Source: Gallionella sp.
GTDB taxonomy: Bacteria > Pseudomonadota > Gammaproteobacteria > Burkholderiales > Gallionellaceae
Direction: 5' to 3'
Assembly: GCA_030652475.1 (NCBI GenBank)
Contig: JAUSAO010000135.1
Coordinates: 1-58,279 of the forward strand
DNA length: 58,279 nt
Both the position numbers and the translations under genes were made by a program. The stretch's first letter is position 1. Each line of letters opens with the position of its first letter. The notes beneath the pieces were generated by a model, which had not been told where the DNA came from, did no database searches, and worked only from the letters and a program-made list of their open reading frames with translations. Shown in pieces: positions 43,843 to 51,596 of this stretch.

Positions 43843-45500
43843 TGAGTCCTGTTTCCAACAAACAATTTTGGTGGTTGCTCATCGTCGTGGCGGCAATCTG
43901 GTTCGCCAATCTCGAATATCGCACCCTGATCAAACCGGACGAAGGGCGTTATGCCGAGATCCCGCGCGAAATGGTGGTCAGCGGCGATTGGGTCACGCCG
44001 CGTCTGAATGATCTCAAGTATTTCGAGAAGCCGCCGCTGCAATACTGGGCGACCGCGACCGCCTATACGGTGTTCGGCGAGCATCAATGGACGACGCGGC
44101 TGTGGGTCGGGCTGACAGGCTTTGCGGGTCTGATACTGGTGTGGCTGGTCGGTTTGCGCTTGTTCGGGCGGGAAGCGGCGGGCTATGCCGCGCTGTTGCT
44201 GAGCAGCAGCCTGTTGTATGTGCTGATGAGCCATATCAACACGCTGGATATGGGGGTGACCTTTTTTATTTCGCTGGGGCTGTTCGCATTGTTGCTGGGG
44301 CAAAGCGAGACGAATGTAAAAAAACAGCGTAACTGGATGTGGCTGGCATGGGCCGGGATGGCGCTGGCGGTGCTCTCCAAGGGATTGATGGGCATCATTC
44401 TGCCCGGAGCCGCCGTGTTTGTGTATTGTCTGGTGCAGCGCGATTTCAGTGTGCTCAAGCGCATGCACTGGCTGTCCGGCATGGCAATTTTCCTGCTGAT
44501 TACGGCACCGTGGTTTTATCTGGTGATGCAAGCCAACCCCGAGTTTTTCGACCGCTTCTTCATCTACGAGCATTACACGCGCTTCACCACCAAGGATTTG
44601 GGACGCTATCAGCCCTGGTATTACTTCGTTCCGATTCTGCTGGCGGGAGCGCTGCCCTGGACGGTGCTGATGTTCGATGCCATGTTACGCAGCGCATTCG
44701 GCAAGGGCTCGCCTCGCAGTGCGGGTACCGGCAAGCCGTTCAATGCGGAACGTTTTCTGTTGGTATGGGCCGTGTTTATCTACCTGTTTTTCACCCTCTC
44801 TGGCTCCAAGCTGCCTTCGTACTTGTTGCCGATGTTCCCCGCACTGGTGTTGCTGATGGGCAAACGCATCGCCGAGATGCGCGAGCGTGTCCTGTTCTGG
44901 CAAATCGCACCCGTCGTGCCCGTCGCGTTGCTGTGGCTGGTGCTGGCAATGAATGTGGGCCGCCTGGCTGACACGCCAAATCAAATTGCGCTGTATCCGA
45001 ATTACAGCATCTGGCTGGTGGTGGCATCGCTGCTGATGCTGTTCGGATTGCTGTCGGGAATGGGGTTGCTGTGGCGCAAACACAAACTACTGGCCGTGCT
45101 GGTGCTCTCGCTGAGCGCATTGCTGTCCGCTCAGGTCGGGCTGTCCGGCTATAACACCGTGGCGCGTGAACGCTCTGCCAAACACATCGCCGAGGCGATA
45201 CGCGCCGAAGTCAAGCCGGCGATTCCGTTTTATTCGGTGCTGACTTATGAGCAGACTCTGCCGTTCTATCTGCAGCGCACTTTCACACTGGTGCAGTATC
45301 AGGACGAAATGGGTTTTGGTATCCGGCAGGAGCCGGAGCGCTGGATTCCAACGCTGACAGAATTTGCCGGTGTATGGGCATCGCAGCCCGAAGCGCTGGC
45401 TATCATGCCGGTTCATGTTTATCCCATGCTTCAACAACTGGAATTGCCCATGAAAATCATCTTCGAAGATACCCAGCATATCGTGGTGAAGAAGCCATGA
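43839..45500 (+). CDS. arnT: ArnT-type lipid A aminoarabinose transferase
   Basis: A 553-residue GT-C (PMT/ArnT) glycosyltransferase with about 12 membrane helices. It moves L-Ara4N from undecaprenyl phosphate to lipid A in the periplasm, lowering negative charge and giving polymyxin resistance. The periplasmic catalytic loop is typical (LIKPDEGRYAEIPREMV, then GDWVTPRLNDLKYFEKPPLQYW), with the D-E pair important in ArnT. It overlaps the methyltransferase before it and the SMR gene behind it. Other GT-C sugar transferases share these motifs, but the arn neighbours favour ArnT. Confidence 0.92.
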   Translation: MMSPVSNKQFWWLLIVVAAIWFANLEYRTLIKPDEGRYAEIPREMVVSGDWVTPRLNDLKYFEKPPLQYWATATAYTVFGEHQWTTRLWVGLTGFAGLILVWLVGLRLFGREAAGYAALLLSSSLLYVLMSHINTLDMGVTFFISLGLFALLLGQSETNVKKQRNWMWLAWAGMALAVLSKGLMGIILPGAAVFVYCLVQRDFSVLKRMHWLSGMAIFLLITAPWFYLVMQANPEFFDRFFIYEHYTRFTTKDLGRYQPWYYFVPILLAGALPWTVLMFDAMLRSAFGKGSPRSAGTGKPFNAERFLLVWAVFIYLFFTLSGSKLPSYLLPMFPALVLLMGKRIAEMRERVLFWQIAPVVPVALLWLVLAMNVGRLADTPNQIALYPNYSIWLVVASLLMLFGLLSGMGLLWRKHKLLAVLVLSLSALLSAQVGLSGYNTVARERSAKHIAEAIRAEVKPAIPFYSVLTYEQTLPFYLQRTFTLVQYQDEMGFGIRQEPERWIPTLTEFAGVWASQPEALAIMPVHVYPMLQQLELPMKIIFEDTQHIVVKKP

Positions 45501-45868
45501 ATCTGGTCAGTTTCAGTATGATATTGGCTGGCGTGATGCTCAATGCCGCTGCGCAGATTTTGATGAAGACCGGCACCAATTCGATCGGCTATTTCGATTT
45601 CAGTCTCGAAAATATCGTGCCTATAGGCTGGAAACTGGCGACCGAGCCGCACATCATCGGCGCGATGGTCTGCTACGTATTTGGTGTGGTGATCTGGATA
45701 CTCGCGCTGTCGCGCGTGCAGGTCAGCATCGCCTATCCGCTGCTCTCGCTGGGCTATGTGGTGAACGCGGTGGCGGCCTGGTATCTATTCAACGAGTCTT
45801 TCAATCCATCCAAAGTGATCGGCATGGGCGTGATCATTCTGGGTGTGGTCATTATTTCGCGCGCATGA
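45497..45868 (+). CDS. SMR-family flippase subunit (ArnE/ArnF-like)
   Basis: A 123-residue protein with four membrane helices (MNLVSFSMILAGVMLNAAAQILMK, then 50-70, 73-92, 100-120). The start at 45497 overlaps the arnT stop (ATGA). The family fits ArnE/ArnF, which flip undecaprenyl-phosphate-L-Ara4N to the periplasm as a heterodimer in E. coli. Only one such gene is present, so this protein may form a homodimer or use a partner encoded elsewhere. The end ILGVVIISRA resembles other Arn flippase subunits. Confidence 0.88.
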   Translation: MNLVSFSMILAGVMLNAAAQILMKTGTNSIGYFDFSLENIVPIGWKLATEPHIIGAMVCYVFGVVIWILALSRVQVSIAYPLLSLGYVVNAVAAWYLFNESFNPSKVIGMGVIILGVVIISRA

Positions 45869-45876
45869 TTTTGACT

Positions 45877-45996
45877 GTCATTCCGGCGCAGGCCGGAATC
45901 CAGCAAAACAATCATTCCGTATAGTGGACAATACTTTGTTGAACCGCTATGCGGTGCTTTTTCAATTGACTGGATTCCGGCCTGCGCCGGAATGAC
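45877..45996. repeat. MITE-like palindrome 1 (GTCATTCC type)
   Basis: Two 27-nt arms, 45877-45903 and 45970-45996, are exact reverse complements beginning GTCATTCCGGCGC. Each arm is itself a small hairpin (TTCCGGC...GCCGGAA). Total 120 nt between the SMR gene and arnB. It has no coding capacity and resembles widespread non-autonomous extragenic palindromes. Confidence 0.8.
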
Positions 45997-46026
45997 GGAT
46001 TTGTAGCGTTATTAAAGGTGTTTAAC

Positions 46027-47199
46027 ATGACTGACTTTCTGCCTTTTTCCAAACCTACCATAGATGAAGCGACCATCGCCTCCGTGGCCGATACGCTGCG
46101 TTCCGGCTGGATTACCAGCGGGCCCAAGGTGGCCGAGTTCGAGAAACAACTTTCCGGCTATTTCGGCGGGCGCATTGTGCGCACCTTTAATTCCGGCACC
46201 TGCACCATGGAGATCGCGCTGCGCATTGCCGGTATCGGGGCAGGAGATGAGGTCATTACCACGCCGATCTCGTGGGTGGCGACGGCCAATGTAATCCTCG
46301 AAGTCGGCGCGACCCCGGTGTTCGCCGACATCGACCCGGTTACGCGCAACATCGATCTGGATAAACTGGAGGCAGCGATCACGCCGGCCACGCGCGCCAT
46401 CATTCCGGTGTATCTGGCGGGCAAGCCGCTGGACATGGACAGGCTGTACGCAATCGCCGCCAAATACCGCTTGCGCGTGATCGAAGATGCCGCGCAGGCC
46501 ATCGGTTCGACCTGGCAGGGCAAGCCTATCGGCAGCTTCGGTGATTTCGTCTCATTCAGTTTTCAGGCCAACAAAAACATTACTACCTCCGAAGGTGGCT
46601 GCCTGGTGCTGAACAACGCCGAAGAAGCTGCGCTTGCGGAGAAATACCGCCTGCAGGGTGTGTCGCGCAGCGGTTGGGACGGTATCGATGTGGATGTGCT
46701 GGGCGGCAAATACAACATGACCGACATCGCCGCCGCGATCGGCTTGGGGCAGTTCGCCAAACTGTCCGACATTACCGCGCACCGCCGCAAATTGGCGCAG
46801 CATTATTTCAAAATACTGGGCGCGGACTTTGAGGCGAAGACCGGTGCGCAACTGCCACCGGCAGATTTCGAGAGCGGAGGGGTGGCATCGGAGATGCCGG
46901 GTACACACCGGCCTACCCCTTGCGGGTGCACCAACTGGCACCTGTTCCAGATCGTGTTGCCGGAGCGTATCACCCGACCCGAATTCATGGAGCGGATGAA
47001 GGCGTTCAACATCGGCGTGGGTTTTCATTACGCGCCCATACATTTGTTCAAACTTTATCGCGAACGTGGCTTCCATGAGGGCATGTTCCCGATTGCCGAG
47101 CATGTCGGAAAACAGATCGTCTCCTTGCCGATGTTCTACGCGATGACCGAGGACGATGTCGAGCGCAGCTGTGCGGCGATGCGGGAAGTGCTGGGCTGA
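46027..47199 (+). CDS. arnB: UDP-L-Ara4O aminotransferase-type protein (ArnB)
   Basis: A 390-residue DegT/DnrJ/EryC1-family PLP aminotransferase. ArnB converts UDP-4-keto-arabinose to UDP-L-Ara4N. N-terminal FLPFSKPTIDEATI, GWITSGPKV, the PLP aspartate region VIEDAAQAIGSTWQGKPIGS and the Schiff-base lysine in FSFQANKNITTSEGG are present. Near residues 278-300 there is an insertion compared with usual ArnB (SGGVASEMPGTHRPTPCGC before TNWHLF); it is in frame but odd. The start ATG 46027 was preferred to the GTG 9 nt upstream. Confidence 0.92.
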   Translation: MTDFLPFSKPTIDEATIASVADTLRSGWITSGPKVAEFEKQLSGYFGGRIVRTFNSGTCTMEIALRIAGIGAGDEVITTPISWVATANVILEVGATPVFADIDPVTRNIDLDKLEAAITPATRAIIPVYLAGKPLDMDRLYAIAAKYRLRVIEDAAQAIGSTWQGKPIGSFGDFVSFSFQANKNITTSEGGCLVLNNAEEAALAEKYRLQGVSRSGWDGIDVDVLGGKYNMTDIAAAIGLGQFAKLSDITAHRRKLAQHYFKILGADFEAKTGAQLPPADFESGGVASEMPGTHRPTPCGCTNWHLFQIVLPERITRPEFMERMKAFNIGVGFHYAPIHLFKLYRERGFHEGMFPIAEHVGKQIVSLPMFYAMTEDDVERSCAAMREVLG

Positions 47200-47435
47200 T
47201 CGTATTCGGATACTTTCTAGGGAGGCGTCTATACATCATCCTAATCATTTGCTTGCTCCAGAGCAGGGTTTCTTTACACCAGAACTAACCTTGTGATGAC
47301 CGCCATGCCAGGATCGCCGTTGCCATAATGCACGTTTGCCTTTTCAGTGCATGCCGCTTTCCAAGCCGGAGCCGAGTTAAAATCCATGCACCTGGTATTT
47401 GTGAACCCACTTTGATTTCCGATTCTCACTCACCG

Positions 47436-48455
47436 ATGCGTCTCACCCATCTTGTTCAGCGCCTGCGCGAGCTGGGTGCGAAGCCGTGTCACGAGGACCG
47501 ATTGCTGCGCGGGTGGTCGCAGGTCTGTTCGTACGACAGAAAAAATAGCCCGGCAGATAATTTTTTTCCGGCAGCGTTGCGTGATGAGCTGCCCGCCATC
47601 GAGACGGTGCTGGATGGGCTGGCTAAATTGCAGGGTGAATATCCGGCTGGTGAGGGCGTGGCAAGATTGCTGGTGGAACTGAATGACGGGCAGTTGGTGG
47701 AGAGCGTGCTGCTGCCGCGCGGGGGGTTATGCGTTTCGACGCAGGTGGGGTGTGCGGTCGGCTGCGTATTCTGCATGAGCGGTCGTAACGGTCTGGTGCG
47801 CCAGTTGGGCAGCGCCGAGATTGTCGCCCAGGTGGTGCTCGCGCGTAAACGCCGCGTCGTGAGCAAGGTGGTGTTCATGGGTATGGGTGAGCCGGCGCAC
47901 AATCTGGACAACGTGCTGGATGCGATCGAGTTGCTCGGCACGATGGGCAACATCGGCCACAAGAATCTGGTGTTATCTACCGTAGGTGATTTGCGTGTGT
48001 TCGAGCGCCTGCCTCTGGGTAAAGTCAAACCTGCGCTGGCGCTATCCCTGCATACTACAGATGCTGCGTTGCGCGCCAGATTGCTGCCGCATGCGCCGGC
48101 TATCGCCATCGAAGAACTGGTGGAACGCGCAGAAAACTATGCGCGCGCAACGAATTATCCGGTTCAGTATCAGTGGACGTTGATCGAGGGCGTCAACGAC
48201 AGCGATGCGGAACTCGATGGGATCGCAAGGCTGCTTGCCGGGAAGTATGCGGTGATGAATTTCATCCCCTTCAACGAAGTGGAAGGATTGGATTATCGCC
48301 GTCCTTCAGGCGAACGAACGGCGGCGATGGCGCATACCTTGCAGCGGCATGGCATCCTCGTCAAGATACGCGATTCGGCAGGGCAGGAGATCGAAGGTGC
48401 GTGCGGGCAGCTGCGCGCACGGGCAGAGAAAATTAAACCTGCCCGACAGCCATGA
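47436..48455 (+). CDS. RlmN/Cfr-family radical SAM methyltransferase-like protein
   Basis: A 339-residue radical SAM protein. The cluster motif CAVGCVFC follows LCVSTQVG, as in RlmN/Cfr. VVFMGMGEPAHNLDNV, LVLSTVGD, LALSLHTTDAALRARLLPHAP, and the C-terminal SAGQEIEGACGQL with the catalytic-type cysteine are all present. RlmN methylates A2503 of 23S rRNA (and A37 of some tRNAs); Cfr adds a C8 methyl that gives drug resistance. This copy is shorter at the N-terminus than E. coli RlmN and its context differs from the usual rlmN locus, so it is likely a paralogue. The start ATG 47436 was chosen because the upstream extension (from 47328) has no similarity. Confidence 0.85.
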   Translation: MRLTHLVQRLRELGAKPCHEDRLLRGWSQVCSYDRKNSPADNFFPAALRDELPAIETVLDGLAKLQGEYPAGEGVARLLVELNDGQLVESVLLPRGGLCVSTQVGCAVGCVFCMSGRNGLVRQLGSAEIVAQVVLARKRRVVSKVVFMGMGEPAHNLDNVLDAIELLGTMGNIGHKNLVLSTVGDLRVFERLPLGKVKPALALSLHTTDAALRARLLPHAPAIAIEELVERAENYARATNYPVQYQWTLIEGVNDSDAELDGIARLLAGKYAVMNFIPFNEVEGLDYRRPSGERTAAMAHTLQRHGILVKIRDSAGQEIEGACGQLRARAEKIKPARQP

Positions 48456-48519
48456 CGATCCGCAAACCGGGCACGTCCCGATTTCGCTAATTTTGCACTG
48501 TACGGTAGAATGCCGACCC

Positions 48520-49464
48520 ATGAATACCCTACAACTTTCCGTCATTATTCCGGTTTATAACGAGGAGCAAGGTTTGCAGACCCTGTTTGATCGTTTGTAT
48601 CCGGCGCTGGACAAACTTAACGTCAGTTATGAGGTCGTTTTTATCAACGATGGCAGCCGTGACCGTTCGGCGGCGATATTGCGCGAACAGTTCCAGAAAC
48701 GCCCCGATGAGACGCGAGTAATCCTGTTCAACGGTAATTTCGGTCAGCACATGGCGATCATGGCGGGTTTCGAGCAGTCGCGCGGGCAGCGCGTGGTGAC
48801 GCTGGATGCGGACTTGCAGAATCCGCCGGAAGATATCGGTGTGTTGCTGGCAAAGATGGACGAGGGCTACGATTATGTCGGTTCGATACGCCGTCAGCGC
48901 AACGACAGTTGGTGGCGGCATGTCGCCTCCCGTGCCATGAACCATCTGCGCGAACGCATCACCCGCATCAAGATGACCGATCAGGGCTGCATGTTTCGGG
49001 CCTATGACCGGGGCATCATAGACGCAATCAACAGCTGCCATGAAGTGAATACCTTCATTCCGGCGCTGGCCTATAGTTTTGCGCGCAATCCGACCGAGGT
49101 GGTGGTGGGGCATGACGAGCGGCTGGCCGGGGAGTCCAAATATTCGCTGTACAGCCTGATACGTCTGAACTTCGATCTGATGACAGGTTTCTCTATCGTG
49201 CCGTTGCAGATATTTTCGATGGCAGGCATGGCGGTGTCGCTGTTTTCGGGTGTTTTTTTCGTGTTCCTCGTGGTGCGCCGTCTGATTATCGGACCGGAAG
49301 CGGAAGGGTTGTTCACGCTGTTCGCGCTGGTATTCTTCATGATAGGCATCACGCTGTTCGGTATCGGCCTGCTGGGCGAATATGTCGGGCGCATCTATCA
49401 ACAAGTGCGCCACCGGCCGCGTTATCTGGTTGAGGCAGTATTGGAAAGCAGGAGTGAGGATTGA
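48520..49464 (+). CDS. arnC: Undecaprenyl-phosphate L-Ara4FN transferase (ArnC)
   Basis: A 314-residue GT2-family glycosyltransferase with two C-terminal membrane helices (about 230-255 and 265-290). It transfers the formylated aminosugar from UDP to undecaprenyl phosphate on the inner face. VIIPVYNEEQGLQTLFDRL, FINDGSRDRS, ITLDADLQNPPEDI-like sequence (VVTLDADLQNPPED) and DQGCMFRAYDRGIIDAI match ArnC. The start ATG 48520 was chosen at the family N-terminus. Its TGA overlaps the TTG start of the formyltransferase gene. Confidence 0.94.
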   Translation: MNTLQLSVIIPVYNEEQGLQTLFDRLYPALDKLNVSYEVVFINDGSRDRSAAILREQFQKRPDETRVILFNGNFGQHMAIMAGFEQSRGQRVVTLDADLQNPPEDIGVLLAKMDEGYDYVGSIRRQRNDSWWRHVASRAMNHLRERITRIKMTDQGCMFRAYDRGIIDAINSCHEVNTFIPALAYSFARNPTEVVVGHDERLAGESKYSLYSLIRLNFDLMTGFSIVPLQIFSMAGMAVSLFSGVFFVFLVVRRLIIGPEAEGLFTLFALVFFMIGITLFGIGLLGEYVGRIYQQVRHRPRYLVEAVLESRSED

Positions 49465-50444
49465 GGAACGAGGATCTTAATAACGGTGCAGCCGGTTTTC
49501 AACTTACGACTAAGGACTTACGACTAACGACTGCTGTTGTCTTCGCCTATCACAACGTAGGCGTGCGCTGTCTCTCCGTATTGCTGGCACAGGGTGTGGA
49601 TGTGCAACTGGTGGTCACGCATCGCGATAATCCCAATGAAAACATCTGGTTCGAGAGTGTGGCCGCGCTGGCGGCGTTGCACGGTATCGCGGTGATTACG
49701 CCGGATAATCCCAATGACGTGGCAGTGGTCGAACAAATCCGCGCCTTGCAGCCGGACTTTTTCTTCTCCTTCTATTACCGTGAAATGCTCAAAGCGCCGT
49801 TGCTGGCGATTCCAAAACACGGTGCATTGAATATGCACGGCTCACTGTTGCCGAAATATCGTGGTCGTGTGCCGGTGAATTGGGCGATAATCCGCGGCGA
49901 GACAGAAACCGGCTCTACGCTGCATTACATGACCGAGAAACCGGATAATGGCGACATTGTCGCGCAACAGTCCGTGCCTATTTTGCCGAACGACACGGCC
50001 CTGCAGGTGTTCCAGAAGGTAACCGTGGCGGCGGAGATGGCGTTACACTCGGTACTCCCTGAATTGCTGGCGGGCAGAGTACAGGCGGTGAAGCAGGATT
50101 TGAGCAAGGGTGCCTATTTCGGCGGACGCAATGCAACTGATGGCGTGATCAACTGGCAGCAAAGCGCGCAGGAGATACATAATCTGGTGCGAGCCGTCGC
50201 GCCGCCTTATCCGGGGGCTGCAACCCGTTTGCTGGGCAAGCCTGTGCGCATCCTGCAAACTTTAGTAACTGGCTGCACTGTTTCCGGCGAACGACCTGCT
50301 TTTTATGTAAAAGAAGGCAAGGTTTATGCGATTTGCGGGCAAGGCGTGTTGCGGATTGTGCGTTTTGAGCTTGATGGCGCGGCAATGAGCGCGGAAGAAT
50401 TCGCCGGGCAGTACGGCACTGAGCGATTTGAGTTTTCTATTTGA
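49461..50444 (+). CDS. ArnA-like formyltransferase (separate gene)
   Basis: A 327-residue protein equivalent to the N-terminal half of E. coli ArnA. It formylates UDP-L-Ara4N using formyl-tetrahydrofolate. Catalytic Asn/His/Asp are in NMHGSLLPKYRGR and KPDNGDIV. The frame opens with TTG at 49461, coupled to the arnC stop, with AGGAG upstream. The first ~25 residues (QLTTKDLRLTT in particular) are translated heptamer repeat; family similarity begins at AVVFAYHNVG and no other start codon lies there. So the repeat seems to have supplied a new N-terminal extension. Confidence 0.92.
   Translation: MRNEDLNNGAAGFQLTTKDLRLTTAVVFAYHNVGVRCLSVLLAQGVDVQLVVTHRDNPNENIWFESVAALAALHGIAVITPDNPNDVAVVEQIRALQPDFFFSFYYREMLKAPLLAIPKHGALNMHGSLLPKYRGRVPVNWAIIRGETETGSTLHYMTEKPDNGDIVAQQSVPILPNDTALQVFQKVTVAAEMALHSVLPELLAGRVQAVKQDLSKGAYFGGRNATDGVINWQQSAQEIHNLVRAVAPPYPGAATRLLGKPVRILQTLVTGCTVSGERPAFYVKEGKVYAICGQGVLRIVRFELDGAAMSAEEFAGQYGTERFEFSI
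49502..49536. repeat. Heptamer repeat tract D inside the formyltransferase gene
   Basis: Five heptamers in register: ACTTACG, ACTAAGG, ACTTACG, ACTAACG, ACTGCTG. They are read in frame as LTTKDLRLTTA at the protein N-terminus. Confidence 0.78.
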
Positions 50445-50459
50445 GTATTTTAAGGTTTT

Positions 50460-50527
50460 GTCATTCCCGCGAATGCGGGAATCCAGTTAAAAATACCTGC
50501 TGGATTCCGGGTCAAGCCCGGAACGAC
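50460..50527. repeat. MITE-like palindrome 2 (GTCATTCC type)
   Basis: Outer ends GTCATTCC (50460-50467) and GGAACGAC (50520-50527) are near-inverse. The element is two hairpins, CCCGCGAATGCGGG and CCGGGTCAAGCCCGG, joined by GAATCCAG...CTGGATTC. It lies between the two arnA-half genes. Confidence 0.75.
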
Positions 50528-50555
50528 GTTTGAATTTAATTGTTAAGGAAGTGAA

Positions 50556-51596
50556 ATGAAAAAAGTATTGATCCTCGGCGTGAACGGCTTCATCGGTCAT
50601 CATTTGTCCAACCGTATTCTGGCGACGACTGATTGGGAAGTCTATGGAATGGATATGAGTTCGGAACGTATCAGCGACTTGATCGGTCATGAGCGTTTTC
50701 ACTTCTTTGAGGGTGACATTACGATCAACAAGGAATGGGTTGAGTATCATGTCAAAAAGTGTGATGTGATCCTGCCGCTGGTGGCGATTGCGACACCTTC
50801 GACTTACGTCAAACAGCCGTTGCGTGTATTCGAGCTGGATTTCGAAGCCAATCTGCCTATCGTGCGTGCCGCTGTGAAGTACGGCAAGCATCTGGTGTTT
50901 CCTTCCACCTCCGAGGTGTACGGTATGTGCCACGACGAGGAATTCGATCCTGAAGAATCAGAACTGGTTTGCGGTCCGATCAACAAGCCTCGCTGGATTT
51001 ATTCCTGTTCCAAGCAGCTGATGGATCGCGTGATCTGGGGCTACGGCATGGAAGGCCTGAATTTCACGCTGTTCCGTCCGTTCAACTGGATCGGTGCAGG
51101 TCTGGATTCCATCCATACACCCAAGGAAGGCAGTTCCCGCGTGGTGACGCAATTTCTCGGCCATATTGTGCGCGGTGAGAACATCAGTCTGGTGGATGGC
51201 GGTCATCAGAAACGTGCCTTTACCTATGTGGATGACGGCATTGCCGCGCTGATGAAAATCATAGCCAACAAGGACGGTATTGCGACGGGCAAGATTTACA
51301 ATATTGGTAATCCAGTCAACAATTTCGCGATCCGTGATCTCGCCGAAATGATGCTGGCGCTGGCGAACGAATATCCGGAATACCGCGAATCAGCACAAAA
51401 GGTGAAAATTATCGAAACCACCGCTGCGGCCTACTATGGTAAGGGTTATCAGGACGTGCAGAACCGTGTGCCCAAAATCACCAATACTTGCGAAGAACTG
51501 GACTGGAAACCGACCATCAACATGGCGGATACCTTGCGTAACATCTTCGATGCGTATCGCGGCCAGGTTGGCGAAGCACGCAAGTTGATGGACTAA
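50556..51596 (+). CDS. ArnA-like UDP-glucuronate decarboxylase (separate gene)
   Basis: A 346-residue extended SDR, equivalent to the C-terminal half of E. coli ArnA. It oxidises and decarboxylates UDP-glucuronate to UDP-4-keto-arabinose. NAD site ILGVNGFIGHHL, FPSTSEVYGMC with the Ser-Glu pair, catalytic YSCSKQLMDRV (Tyr/Lys), LFRPFNWIG and NRVPKI with the ArnA-type arginine. AAGGAAG precedes the ATG. It is preceded by a MITE-like palindrome, which may mark where a fused gene was split or two genes were never fused. Confidence 0.95.
   Translation: MKKVLILGVNGFIGHHLSNRILATTDWEVYGMDMSSERISDLIGHERFHFFEGDITINKEWVEYHVKKCDVILPLVAIATPSTYVKQPLRVFELDFEANLPIVRAAVKYGKHLVFPSTSEVYGMCHDEEFDPEESELVCGPINKPRWIYSCSKQLMDRVIWGYGMEGLNFTLFRPFNWIGAGLDSIHTPKEGSSRVVTQFLGHIVRGENISLVDGGHQKRAFTYVDDGIAALMKIIANKDGIATGKIYNIGNPVNNFAIRDLAEMMLALANEYPEYRESAQKVKIIETTAAAYYGKGYQDVQNRVPKITNTCEELDWKPTINMADTLRNIFDAYRGQVGEARKLMD

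Noticed and set aside
43698-44573. A 291-codon minus-strand open frame over the methyltransferase end and arnT
   Set aside because: The composition (very rich in Gln, His, Pro) is typical of an antisense shadow; arnT on the other strand is clear.
48529-49413. A 294-codon minus-strand open frame over arnC
   Set aside because: Shadow of a clear GT2 gene with no domain of its own.
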